From CAVQBJ01 sp963819075 (GTDB lineage: Bacteria > Actinomycetota > Thermoleophilia > Solirubrobacterales > Solirubrobacteraceae): 64,000 nt of DNA. Shown piece by piece: positions 1 to 8,432 of this stretch. Made by a program: the position numbers and the translations under genes. The stretch is taken from contig CAWFUP010000002.1 of the NCBI GenBank assembly GCA_963819075.1, positions 1,054,001-1,118,000 of the forward strand. Direction: 5' to 3'. Every line of letters starts with the position of its first letter. Position 1 is the stretch's first letter. A model generated the notes under the pieces. The model saw nothing but the letters and a program-made list of their open reading frames with translations. It did no database searches and was not told where the DNA came from.

Positions 1-621
1 CGTCGTGTCGCTCATGCCCAGAGGGCCGAAGATCTTCTCCGCGCAGACGGCCTCGAGGTCCTGTCCGCTGACCGCCTCCACGACGAGCCCGAGCCAGTCG
101 GTGCTCATGCCGTACTCCCAGCGCACGCCGGGGTCGACAACGAGCGGCACGTCGTACAGGCTTGCGAGCTTTCCCGTGCTCGGGTCCGGAGTGCCGGTGA
201 GCTCGTGGTAGCGGAACAGATCGGGGTTGGAGAACCAGTATCCGACGCCGGATGTGTGGGTCAGCAACTGGCGGATCGTGGCCTGCGCGTTGGGCGGGCG
301 CAGCCGCGGCACGTCGCCGTCGAAGCCCTCGAGCACCTGCAGGCGGCCGAACTCGGGGAGGATGTCGGCCACCGGTTGCTCGAGCTCGATCTGGCCGCGC
401 TCAAGCAGCTGCAGCGCGGCGATGCTGACGATCGGCTTCGTCATGGAGGCAAGCCAGAACACCGTGTCCGGCTGCACCGGCGCGTCGCCATCGACGCGCA
501 GCAGGCCGTAGGCGCCCTCGTAGACGGTGCCGTCGCCATCTCCGGCCATCGCGACGGTACCGGGCAGCGAGCCATCGGCAGCCGCCGGCTCGAGAATGCC
601 GTCCACCACGCCCGCATCCAT
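1..621 (-). CDS. Serine hydrolase, beta-lactamase/EstB-type, 3' end cut off by window
   Basis: The reading frame runs off the left edge, so only the first 207 residues are visible. It begins ATG GAT GCG with a GGGAGG ribosome site about 10 nt upstream. Residues 59-62 are SMTK, the S-x-x-K motif in which Ser is the acylated nucleophile of class C beta-lactamases, EstB-type esterases and penicillin-binding-like hydrolases. A WEYGMSTDWLG segment near residue 170 sits where this family carries its catalytic tyrosine, and LLTHTSG is the usual motif between them. There is no signal peptide, so the protein is likely cytoplasmic. That fits a carboxylesterase or D-aminopeptidase-like role better than periplasmic beta-lactam hydrolysis. 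The substrate cannot be told from sequence. Confidence 0.85.
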   Translation of the reverse strand, partial: MDAGVVDGILEPAAADGSLPGTVAMAGDGDGTVYEGAYGLLRVDGDAPVQPDTVFWLASMTKPIVSIAALQLLERGQIELEQPVADILPEFGRLQVLEGFDGDVPRLRPPNAQATIRQLLTHTSGVGYWFSNPDLFRYHELTGTPDPSTGKLASLYDVPLVVDPGVRWEYGMSTDWLGLVVEAVSGQDLEAVCAEKIFGPLGMSDTT

Positions 622-790
622 GGCCCTACAGCCTCCCTCGTCGAATCGGTGTCGGGCGAGCTTAGCCGAGCCCGGCGGGCGGACCCGCTCGTCGTCGCCG
701 TTTCCAGGTCACGCTGGCGACGAGCGTGGCGAGACGCTCGAGTGACCAGAAGGGGTTCGGCGTCGCGACTCGACCTGCAAGGATGCGCGC

Positions 791-1933
791 GTGGATGTGT
801 CCGCTGCCTACGCGTCCCTCAGCGCGGAGATGCGAGAGCTCCTTCCGGCCGGCGCGACCGTCGTGGACGCACACACGCATCTCGGCCGTGACGAGGACGG
901 CCAGGCGCTCGATCCCGCCGGGCTGCTGGCCTCCCTCGATGAGGTCGGCCCGACGGCTCGGGCCTGCACCTTCCCGCTCCACGACCCCGAGCGAGCGCCC
1001 GCCTACCGGGTGCCCAACGACCGCGTCCTGGAGTGGGCACGCGAGTCTGGCGGGCGGCTGTATCCGTACTGTCGGTTGGACCCGGCCGACGATCCGGTGT
1101 CCGAGGCCGAGCGCTGCCTGGGGCTCGGCGCGCGCGGGATCAAGCTCCATCCCCGGGCGCAGGCGTTCGGGTTCGGCGACGCGGCGGCCGAGGCGATCTG
1201 GAAGGTCGCCCAGGAGGCGAAGGTCCCGATCCTCATCCACGCCGGGCGCGGGATGCCGCGGATGGATCCCCTGGCCGATCTCGCGTTGCGCTATCCCGAC
1301 GTCGTGCTCGTGCTGGCGCACGCGGCCATCGCCGATCAGGGGATGTTCGCGGCCAGGCTGCGCGACCACCCGAGCATCCTCTACGACACGTCGACGTTCT
1401 CGGTGTTCGATCAGCTGGAACTGCTCGCTCGCGTCCCGGTCGAGCGGATCGTGTTCGCCTCTGACGTGCCCTACGGACGACCGCTCGGGGCGCTGTACAC
1501 GGCGTTGCGAATGGCCAGCTACGCCGGTCTCGACGAGCGCGAGCGCACGCTTGTGGTCGGCGGGACCATGACTAACATCCTCGAGGGCCGGCCGCTCGAA
1601 GATCCCACGCCGCCTCGGGTCCCCGAGATCCGCCCGATCAGCGGCCGGCTGGCCCGCCTCAACGGCTACCTCATCATGTCGTTCGCCGCGGCGATCAGCT
1701 CCGGGCCGCCGCCGGACTTCGCGCGCGGACTGCCGTTCGTCGCGCTCGCCAGGGCCGCGTGCCGCGACCCCGACCCCGGCGCCGTCGGGCCCACGCTGGA
1801 GCGGATCGACGGGCTGCTCGAGGCGGCAGAGCAGCTGCTCGGCGATGGCAACGAGCAGGCCCGACCCGCGGTTGGGCTGGTGATGGCGGCCGGGGTGATC
1901 GCGGCAACCGAGCCGCTCGCGGCCGGCAGCTGA
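791..1933 (+). CDS. Amidohydrolase-family (Amidohydro_2) metal-dependent hydrolase
   Basis: This 380-residue protein starts at GTG 791. The first 260 residues carry the TIM-barrel amidohydrolase pattern: DAHTH (H28, H30) as paired metal ligands, GIKLHP near 118, ILIHAG near 149, LAHAA near 177 and FASDVPYG near 224 with the conserved late-strand Asp. The pattern matches Amidohydro_2 proteins, a group that includes decarboxylases and lactonases, so 'hydrolase' is a family label. The last ~110 residues are alpha-helical and Ala-rich, lie outside the barrel and were not recognised. The gene converges on nrdJ. The substrate is unknown. Confidence 0.8.
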   Translation: MDVSAAYASLSAEMRELLPAGATVVDAHTHLGRDEDGQALDPAGLLASLDEVGPTARACTFPLHDPERAPAYRVPNDRVLEWARESGGRLYPYCRLDPADDPVSEAERCLGLGARGIKLHPRAQAFGFGDAAAEAIWKVAQEAKVPILIHAGRGMPRMDPLADLALRYPDVVLVLAHAAIADQGMFAARLRDHPSILYDTSTFSVFDQLELLARVPVERIVFASDVPYGRPLGALYTALRMASYAGLDERERTLVVGGTMTNILEGRPLEDPTPPRVPEIRPISGRLARLNGYLIMSFAAAISSGPPPDFARGLPFVALARAACRDPDPGAVGPTLERIDGLLEAAEQLLGDGNEQARPAVGLVMAAGVIAATEPLAAGS

Positions 1934-1947
1934 CGCTCAGAGACGGC

Positions 1948-1979
1948 GAGAGGGCCACCGTCGGTCGGATAGCCCTCTC
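1948..1979. terminator. Candidate bidirectional terminator hairpin between converging genes
   Basis: GAGAGGGC at 1948-1955 is perfectly complementary to GCCCTCTC at 1972-1979, giving an 8-bp stem around a 16-nt loop. It lies 12 nt after the amidohydrolase stop and about 55 nt beyond the nrdJ stop on the other strand. No U-tract follows, as is common in GC-rich actinobacteria, so the assignment rests on position and symmetry only. Confidence 0.4.
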
Positions 1980-2032
1980 GATAGCGGATTGCCGCCTCTC
2001 GGCCAGCAGGGCCGACGCTCGACGACGACTAA

Positions 2033-5000
2033 CTATCCGCAGCCCGTGTTGTTGCCGCAGCTCGGGCACGTATAGCACGACCCGGTGCGCTGCATGATGC
2101 CGCCGCACTGGCTGCAGGCCGGTCCCAGGTCGAGGCCCTGCAGGCGGGCCGGGACGACCGGCGGCGTGTCGGTCAGTGCGCTCGCGGGCGCCACCGATCC
2201 GCCGTTGGCCAGCGCCGTCGGCTCGGCGCTCCCGTTCCCGGCGCTCGCCGGACCGGCGGTGTCGGAGGAGACCGACATCGCCGTCTCCTCGGCGAGCTTC
2301 GCCGCGCGCACCTCGGGCGTGAGGATGCCGAGCTCCTCCTGCAGGTCCGCGTCGCAGAAGCGCGAGGCGAGCCAGCGCATGATGTAGTCGGGCATCGACT
2401 TCGCGAACGGGATCTCCGGGTTCTGGGTGATCCCCTCCGGCTCGAAGCGCATGTAGCTGAACTTGCGCACGAGCGTCTCGAGCGGCACGCCGTACTGAAG
2501 CGCGATCGAGATCGCCGTGGCGAACGAGTTCATCATGCCGCGCAGCGTCGAACCCTCCTTGCCGATATCGGTGAGGAAGATCTCCCCGACGCTGCCGTCC
2601 TCGTACATGCCGGCCGTGATGTAGCCCTCGTGTCCGGCGATCGAGAACTTGTGCGTGATCGACTGACGCTCACGCGGCATCCGCCGCCGCGCCGGGCCGG
2701 TCGCCTCGGCGATCGCTTTCGCGACCGCCTGCTCGACGAGCTCGTCGATGTCGACGTCGGTGGCCGCGGTCTCCTTGCTCTTCTGGGCGTCGGTGCGCAG
2801 CGCCTGCGCCGTCTTGGAGCCGTCGCGATAGATCGCCAGCGCCTTGATCCCGAGGTGCCAGGCCTGCAGGTAGGCGTCGGCGATGTCCTCGACCGTCGCC
2901 GTCTCGGGCAGGTTCACGGTGTTGTGGTTGACGATCCCGTTCGCGACGAATGCGTGGGTTACGGGCACCGAAACGTCGTACACCTCGCTCTCGCCGGCGT
3001 CGACGACCGAGACGACCGGGCTGAAGTGCAGGTTGCGCTCGAGTACCGTGTCCAGCCAGTCCGGGAGCTCGACGGCCTCGAGCGTCGCGACACGCTCAAG
3101 GGAATCGCGGCTTACGTTCTGTGTGCGGGGGTCCCTTAGATGGCTGAACGCGCGTGAGTGACCGCTGCCCTTGCCGGAGCGGCCGCCGCGTCCGCGTGGC
3201 AGCAGTTCGTAAAGCTCCGATCCGGTGACGCCCGGCACCACGTCCCACGGGCTCGGCGCGAATTCGCGGTCGCGAATCTCGGCGGCGCGCAGTGCCTTGT
3301 GGGGCTCGATGAAGTCGAGCATCGCGACGAGTCGCTGCGCCTCGCGACCGGCGGTATAGACCTCGTCGAAGCTCTTGTCATACAGCGGAGCTGCCTTGGT
3401 GACGCGTCCGTGAACGATGCCGAGGTTCGTGAGGATCGCTTGCAGGTCGTCCAGCAGGCCGCTCGAGTCCAAGCAGATGGCCCATTTCGCCATTCCGGAT
3501 GTTGTGATGTAGGCGTCAAAGCACAGGCCTTCGAGGAAGCGCAGCACCATGTCGCGTGGTGAACGCAGCACGGCATCCGGGATGCGCTTGTCGCAGGCGT
3601 GCGACCCGCAGCCGAGATAGTCCAGGAACTCGACGAGCCGCTTGGACGACAGATCGATCGACGGGCACTTGCCGGGATAGCGTGTCACCCGTGGCGCGAA
3701 GCCGAACAGCCGCTCGGCGGTCGCGGTGAGCGCGGCGATGACGGCTTCGTCAGCGTTGCTGATCCTGACCGTCCAGTTCGTGCGTTCGATATGACCCTCC
3801 GAGGCGAACGCCCCGAGGAAGAAGGCAAGATCTCCGCTCATCTCGAGCGGGATGCGCACGGCCTTCTGACTACCGTAGGAGGGAGTCGGCTCAAAGCTCG
3901 TCAGCGAAGCCGGCGTCTTTGACCACAGATCGTCGCCGTACTGCGTCGCGACGAACTCGCCGGGTTCGAGCTCGTCGAGCCGACGCCACACGAGCCCGTC
4001 CTCGCTACAGGCGAGGAGTCGGTGGTTCGGCGTACCGACCACGCGGTGGCCCGAGCGCAGTGTTACCTCTCGCACGGGCCGGGTGCCCCCGTAATAGAAG
4101 GCGTTGGTGTCGCGTGTGCCGTCGAGCGACGCGATCTTCAACCGCAGGTCGCGGAAGGAGTCGGCCTCCTCGGTCCGGTGAAGGCTCTGGATGCGAACGA
4201 GCCCCTCGTCGCTGGCCACGAGCGTGTCGCCGACGACGCACTTCGAAATCGCCCCGCTGATGAACGGCTGCACCGCGCCCATCATCTTCAGATGGCCCAT
4301 GTGCGAGATCGCGCGCGCGCCGACGGCCACGTCGAACACCGGCAGGTGGTTCTCGTCGAGGCCGGGGGCATCGACGATCGTGCCGTGCTCGTTGATGTAC
4401 GCGAGGATCTGGTCGATCGCGCTCTCGCCGTAGCCGAGCGTCTGCAGGGCGAGCGGAACGGTGCCGTTGACGATCGTCATCTGGCCGCCGCCGACGAGCT
4501 CCTTGAACTTGACGAGCGAGAAGTCCGGCTCGACGCCGGTCGTGTCGCAGTCCATCAGGAACGAGATCGTCCCGGTCGGGGCGAGCACCGTCGCCTGGGC
4601 ATTGCGGTAGCCGTGCTCGTCGCCGAGCGCCACCGCCTCGTTCCAGGACCGCCGGGCGGCCTCGAGTAGCGCGCCATCCGCGCACGCGGCGTCGGGGATC
4701 GCGTAGGAGGCGTCGCGATGCATGCGCATCACGCCGTTATGCGCCTCGCGGTTGGTCTCGTAGTGCTCGTAGGGCCCGAGCGTCGCGGCCACCTCCGCCG
4801 ACTTGCGATACGCGCGCCCGGTCATGAGCGCGGTGATCGCCGCCGCCGTGCCACGACCGGCATCGGAGTTGTAGGGCATGCCGTTGCTCATCAGGTAGGC
4901 GCCGAGGTTGGCGTAACCGAGGCCGAGCTGGCGGAAGGCCCGCGCGTTGACGCCGATCTTCTCGGTTGGATAGCTCGACGGGCCGACGATGATCTCCTGC

Positions 5001-7357
5001 GCGAGCAGCATGACGTCGACCGTGTGCTCGAAGGCGGGGACGTCGAGGCTGCCGTCGGGTCGGCGGAACGTCATCAGGTTCAGCGACGCGAGGTTGCAGG
5101 CCGAGTCGTCGACACTCATATATTCGGAACAGGGGTTAGATGCGTTGATCCGCCCGCTGTTCGGTGAGGTGTGCCACTGGTTGATCGTGGTGTCGTACTG
5201 GACGCCCGGATCGGCGCAGCGCCAAGCGGCCTCGGCGATCTCGCGCATCAGCTCGCGCGCCGGGATCGTCTCGCCGGTCGGCTCGCCGGTGACGCGGGCC
5301 GTGAGCTGCCAGTCCTCGTCGTTCTCGACCGCGCGCATGAACTCGTCGGTGACGCGCACCGAGTTGTTCGCGTTCTGGTACTGGATCGAGGTGAAGCCCT
5401 CGCCGTCGATCGACATGTCAAAGCCGGCGTCGCGCAGCGCTGCAGCCTTGTCCTCCTCCTTGGCCTTGCACCAGATGAACTCGCGGATGTCCGGGTGGTC
5501 GATGTTGAGCACGACCATCTTCGCGGCGCGGCGCGTCTTACCGCCGGACTTGATCGTGCCCGCCCACGCGTCGGCTCCGCGCATGAACGAGACCGGACCC
5601 GACGCCGTGCCGCCCTTGGCCAGCGGCTCCATCGAGCCGCGGATATTCGACAGGTTGATGCCCGAGCCCGAGCCGCCGCGGAAGATCATCCCCTCCTGGG
5701 TGTTCCAGTCGAGGATCGACTCCATCGTGTCGTCGACGCTGAGGATGAAGCAGTTGTGCACGGCGACGTTGTTGGTGAGGAACTCGCCCGACTCCGTCTG
5801 GATGTCGTAGACGTCCTGCACGCCGGTCGGCTCGATCGAGACGATCTCCTCCTCGCGCAGGTCCGGGCACGCCTTGAGGTTCTGCAGCGACAGCGTCTCG
5901 AGCAGCCGGCCCTGCTTGGCCGAGGAGATGAAGCCGACGAGCTCGGCGAAGCGCGCGCGCTCCGAGCCGATGCCGACGATGACCTCGTGGGTGTCGTGGC
6001 GGTTGGCGCGAGGCTCGGACTTGCGCAGCCGGCGACTGTAGATGCCGAGCATCCCGAGCAGCAGCTGGATGTCCTCGCTCCAGCGCTCGCCGATCACCGC
6101 CATGGCGACGCGGCCGCTCTCCTCGCCGTTCTCGCGACGCACCGTCACGTAGCCCTCGGCCTGGAAGATCGAGCGCAGGTACGCTGCCACCTCGTCGCGC
6201 GAGGCACTCCACAGGCGCTGCGGCACGCGGATATCCGTGCCGCGATCGAGCAGGCCCCAGCGATCGACGAATTCGCGCAGCACCTCGCCGTACAGGCGAA
6301 TGCGGCGTACCGGCACGTCCTTCGTGTCGGCGTCGCGCTTGTGGCGATGCACGCCCGGGAAGGCCACGTCGAGGTGCTGCTCGACCCAGGCCTCCTCGTC
6401 GTCGCCGGAGACGAGGAACTCGATAGTCAGCGAGCGGTTCGTGCCCGTCGGATACTGCCCGACGAACCCATCGCTCTGCAGCCAGCCGGCGAGGGCAGCC
6501 TCGGCAACGGCGACGCGATCGACCTCCTCGAGGGCCGCGAACACGTCGATGCCGTCCGGCTCGCCGCCGACGGCGACGCGCACGGGATCGGCGACCTTGG
6601 CCCGATGCGGGTGCAGGTTCAGGCGCATGCCGGGGCGCAGCGCGTCGACGCGCATCCAGCCCGGCTGCGTGCGACGCTCGCCGACCGCCTTCACGAGATG
6701 GTCGGCCGTCGCCTCGATGAAGCTGCCGTTGCGCAGCCGCACGCGCCACACCGGCTTGCGGCCGTTGTGCTTGACCGCGAGGACCCGCGTCGTGCCGGTC
6801 GAGTCGTAGACCTCGGTCCCGACCAGCTCGCCGTCGACGATCTCACCGATCGGCACCATGCCCGACGGAGTCGACACGAGCGCGTGGTGGGGCAGGCACG
6901 CGCTGCACTGAGGACTCTCCTCGAAGCCGACGTTGAACCAGACGGGGGAGTTGAACGCCGCAATCTGGTGAAGAAGGATGTGCGTCAGCTCGGCCTCGAA
7001 GGCGTCGCCGTCCTCGACGCTCGCGAAGTAGCCGCGCTCGCGGCCCCAGCCGGCGATCGTGCCCGACACACGCGAGACCATCTGCTTGACCGAGCGCTCG
7101 CGGGCGGGCGAGCCGAGCTGGCCGCGAAAGTACTTCTGCGCGACGATGTTGGTCGCGTTCTGCGACCACGTCGACGGGAACTCGACGTCGAGTTGCTCGA
7201 AGGCGAGCTTGTCGCCGTGACCGATGCGAGCGTCGCGCAGCTCCCACTCGACGGTATCGAACGGATGCACGCCCGGCGTCGTGAAGAAGCGCCGGACGCG
7301 CAGCGCCGTACCGGGCGTGAGGTCTTCGGTGGTCGTGGGCTGTGGGGTCAATTCCAT
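2033..7357 (-). CDS. nrdJ: Class II (adenosylcobalamin-dependent) ribonucleoside reductase with two inteins
   Basis: The protein makes deoxyribonucleotides from ribonucleotides using coenzyme B12 as radical source, without oxygen dependence. The 1774-aa precursor contains two inteins (382 and 440 aa). Splicing would leave about 952 aa, the usual size of long NrdJ enzymes. Visible family features are PQCSA/CFILSVDD split by intein 1, the NPCSEYM active-site cysteine near residue 740, GAISK/TVNLPETATVED split by intein 2, and a C-terminal zinc-ribbon-like tail with CSQCGG and CPSCG. I chose ATG 7357 because GAGAGGGAAGG lies just upstream. A longer in-frame extension to 7504 exists but has no family similarity. 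No clear cobalamin riboswitch or NrdR box was found in the ~310-bp leader. The protein needs both splicing events to be active. Confidence 0.96.
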   Translation of the reverse strand: MELTPQPTTTEDLTPGTALRVRRFFTTPGVHPFDTVEWELRDARIGHGDKLAFEQLDVEFPSTWSQNATNIVAQKYFRGQLGSPARERSVKQMVSRVSGTIAGWGRERGYFASVEDGDAFEAELTHILLHQIAAFNSPVWFNVGFEESPQCSACLPHHALVSTPSGMVPIGEIVDGELVGTEVYDSTGTTRVLAVKHNGRKPVWRVRLRNGSFIEATADHLVKAVGERRTQPGWMRVDALRPGMRLNLHPHRAKVADPVRVAVGGEPDGIDVFAALEEVDRVAVAEAALAGWLQSDGFVGQYPTGTNRSLTIEFLVSGDDEEAWVEQHLDVAFPGVHRHKRDADTKDVPVRRIRLYGEVLREFVDRWGLLDRGTDIRVPQRLWSASRDEVAAYLRSIFQAEGYVTVRRENGEESGRVAMAVIGERWSEDIQLLLGMLGIYSRRLRKSEPRANRHDTHEVIVGIGSERARFAELVGFISSAKQGRLLETLSLQNLKACPDLREEEIVSIEPTGVQDVYDIQTESGEFLTNNVAVHNCFILSVDDTMESILDWNTQEGMIFRGGSGSGINLSNIRGSMEPLAKGGTASGPVSFMRGADAWAGTIKSGGKTRRAAKMVVLNIDHPDIREFIWCKAKEEDKAAALRDAGFDMSIDGEGFTSIQYQNANNSVRVTDEFMRAVENDEDWQLTARVTGEPTGETIPARELMREIAEAAWRCADPGVQYDTTINQWHTSPNSGRINASNPCSEYMSVDDSACNLASLNLMTFRRPDGSLDVPAFEHTVDVMLLAQEIIVGPSSYPTEKIGVNARAFRQLGLGYANLGAYLMSNGMPYNSDAGRGTAAAITALMTGRAYRKSAEVAATLGPYEHYETNREAHNGVMRMHRDASYAIPDAACADGALLEAARRSWNEAVALGDEHGYRNAQATVLAPTGTISFLMDCDTTGVEPDFSLVKFKELVGGGQMTIVNGTVPLALQTLGYGESAIDQILAYINEHGTIVDAPGLDENHLPVFDVAVGARAISHMGHLKMMGAVQPFISGAISKCVVGDTLVASDEGLVRIQSLHRTEEADSFRDLRLKIASLDGTRDTNAFYYGGTRPVREVTLRSGHRVVGTPNHRLLACSEDGLVWRRLDELEPGEFVATQYGDDLWSKTPASLTSFEPTPSYGSQKAVRIPLEMSGDLAFFLGAFASEGHIERTNWTVRISNADEAVIAALTATAERLFGFAPRVTRYPGKCPSIDLSSKRLVEFLDYLGCGSHACDKRIPDAVLRSPRDMVLRFLEGLCFDAYITTSGMAKWAICLDSSGLLDDLQAILTNLGIVHGRVTKAAPLYDKSFDEVYTAGREAQRLVAMLDFIEPHKALRAAEIRDREFAPSPWDVVPGVTGSELYELLPRGRGGRSGKGSGHSRAFSHLRDPRTQNVSRDSLERVATLEAVELPDWLDTVLERNLHFSPVVSVVDAGESEVYDVSVPVTHAFVANGIVNHNTVNLPETATVEDIADAYLQAWHLGIKALAIYRDGSKTAQALRTDAQKSKETAATDVDIDELVEQAVAKAIAEATGPARRRMPRERQSITHKFSIAGHEGYITAGMYEDGSVGEIFLTDIGKEGSTLRGMMNSFATAISIALQYGVPLETLVRKFSYMRFEPEGITQNPEIPFAKSMPDYIMRWLASRFCDADLQEELGILTPEVRAAKLAEETAMSVSSDTAGPASAGNGSAEPTALANGGSVAPASALTDTPPVVPARLQGLDLGPACSQCGGIMQRTGSCYTCPSCGNNTGCG
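2921..4240 (-). other. Intein 2 within NrdJ (440 aa, LAGLIDADG type)
   Basis: This occupies precursor residues 1040-1479. Block A is CVVGDTLVASDEG, block B is GTPNHRLL, and block F/G is VYDVSVPVTHAFVANG ending IVNHN followed by extein Thr. The two homing helices read FFLGAFASEGHIE and RFLEGLCFDAYI, so an acidic residue is present in each. Insertion is between GAISK and TVNLPET. With Cys1, terminal Asn and Thr+1 it should splice. Its +1 residue differs from that of intein 1, and the two inteins are not close relatives by eye, so they probably arrived independently. Confidence 0.93.
5753..6898 (-). other. Intein 1 within NrdJ (382 aa, LAGLIDADG type)
   Basis: The coding segment is in frame inside nrdJ, residues 154-535. 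It starts with Cys in a block-A motif (CLPHHALVSTPSG) followed by IGEIV. It has a block-B TxxH (ATADH) and two degenerate LAGLIDADG homing-endonuclease helices (LAGWLQSDGFV and LRSIFQAEGYV). It ends VYDIQTESGEF...VAVHN followed by extein Cys. Cys1, C-terminal His-Asn and Cys+1 are all present, so splicing competence is expected. Insertion falls between CSA and CFIL at a conserved NrdJ segment. The endonuclease motifs have lost some consensus acidic residues, so homing activity is uncertain. Confidence 0.93.
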
Positions 7358-7671
7358 TGGGCCTTCCCTCTCTGCGCCGACGTGCTGCGACGCCCACTTG
7401 ACTGTTCTCTGGGGCCGCGGATCGTCCCTCTCGGACCGGACGTAAAAAGCGGCGGCGACGGTAGCGCGTGTGGGCGGCGACGGTGGCGTGGATGCCCTTC
7501 CCATTCTAGTTGCCGCGAACGGTCCGCCCGGCGATCCGCAGGGCGCGAAAACGGCCGGAGAATGCGGCTCTCAGGGCCCGGTCACGTTGCGCTGAGACCG
7601 TCGGCGCGGTAAGGGCCGCGGCTCGGTCGCGGCGGGACTCGGTGGTCGCACCGATAGGCCGCGCGAAGGGG
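7358..7671. other. nrdJ leader region, no gene or known riboswitch recognised
   Basis: About 310 bp separate nrdJ from the tandem repeat array. On the nrdJ strand a TAGAAT at about 7505-7510 resembles a -10 box, but no good -35 partner lies at the right distance. I looked for cobalamin-riboswitch and NrdR-box patterns and saw none I could defend. Nothing else is supported here. Confidence 0.3.
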
Positions 7672-8078
7672 GTGTGCTCCCGTAGGCCCGCCATGCGGGC
7701 GCAATCGAGCACACCCCGGCTCGGGGCTCCGTCGTTGCCCTCGGGTGTGCTCCCGTAGGCCCGCCATGCGGGCGCAATCGAGCACACCCCGGCTCGGGGC
7801 TCCGTCGTTGCCCTCGGGTGTGCTCCCGTAGGCCCGCCATGCGGGCGCAATCGAGCACACCCCGGCTCGGGGCTCCGTCGTTGCCCTCGGGTGTGCTCCC
7901 GTAGGCCCGCCATGCGGGCGCAATCGAGCATACCCCGGCTCGGGGCTCCGTCGTTGCCCTCGGGTGTGCTCCCGTAGGCCCGCCATGCGGGCGCAATCGA
8001 GCATACCCCGGCTCGGGGCTCCGTCGTTGCCCTCGGGTGTGCTCCCGTGGCCCGCCATGCGGGCGCAATCGAGCACAC
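7672..8078. repeat. 73-bp tandem repeat array, six hairpin-forming units
   Basis: Units begin at 7672, 7745, 7818, 7891, 7964 and 8037, an exact 73-bp period. The last copy is truncated after its hairpin half. Each unit has a 43-nt part that can fold, with outer arms GTGTGCTC / GAGCACAC (8 bp) and an inner CCCGC-CAT-GCGGG stem (5 bp). A 30-nt constant spacer follows. In units 4 and 5 the right arm reads GAGCATAC, which still pairs through a G-U wobble if transcribed with GTGTGCTC first. Unit 6 lacks one A in the loop. Since 73 is not a multiple of three, long open frames through the array shift frame at each copy and are not credible proteins. Function unknown. Confidence 0.92.
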
Positions 8079-8153
8079 TAGGCTCGGCGGTCGCGCGGTC
8101 ACACCCCAGGCGCGGCGTTCGCGCGGCCGCACCCCGCGAGACCCGCCCCCCGG

Positions 8154-8411
8154 TCAGCGCCCGACGCGGATCCAGTCCGCGAAGTCCGCCCACGCCGCCT
8201 CGGCGTGCCAGCTGGCCTCGGCGAGCGTGCGGCGGACGTTCTGCCACCACGCGGGCTCGGCCCCGAGCCAGCGGGCGAGGCCCCACAACAGCGCCGCCAC
8301 CACGAGCAGCAGCGCGATGATGGCGACGACGATCACCGCGGCGGGCGTGGCGCTCGACGGATGCGTGTGCACGACGACGACGGTGGCGGTCACGGGCATC
8401 GGCTTGCCCAT
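8154..8411 (-). CDS. Small single-pass membrane protein, unknown function
   Basis: This 85-residue protein has a strongly hydrophobic stretch at about residues 22-46 (PAAVIVVAIIALLLVVAALL). A Trp-rich amphipathic C-terminal half follows (GLARWLG, AEPAWWQN, WADFADWIRVGR). No family was recognised. It lies 21 bp downstream of the coiled-coil tail-anchored gene on the same strand and is likely co-transcribed with it and tmk. Both neighbours carry a terminal membrane segment, so a membrane-associated partnership is possible but unproven. It ends just before the tandem repeat array. Confidence 0.65.
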   Translation of the reverse strand: MGKPMPVTATVVVVHTHPSSATPAAVIVVAIIALLLVVAALLWGLARWLGAEPAWWQNVRRTLAEASWHAEAAWADFADWIRVGR

Positions 8412-8432
8412 GCTAACGGTGCTCGCGAGGAC

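Noticed and set aside
5171..7612. Plus-strand open frame of 813 codons
   Set aside because: It is entirely antisense to nrdJ and arises from GC-rich codon bias; the product is an Arg/Asp/His-rich sequence with no family features.
7358..7671. Cobalamin riboswitch or NrdR box controlling nrdJ
   Set aside because: Expected for class II reductase genes, but I could not find the conserved core elements in the leader by eye.
7672..8078. CRISPR array
   Set aside because: The intervals between hairpins are identical rather than unique, there are no cas genes, and the unit is a simple 73-bp tandem repeat.
7506..8286. Repetitive minus-strand proteins across the tandem array
   Set aside because: Open frames exist in all three phases because the 73-bp period shifts frame every copy, so no single protein is favoured.
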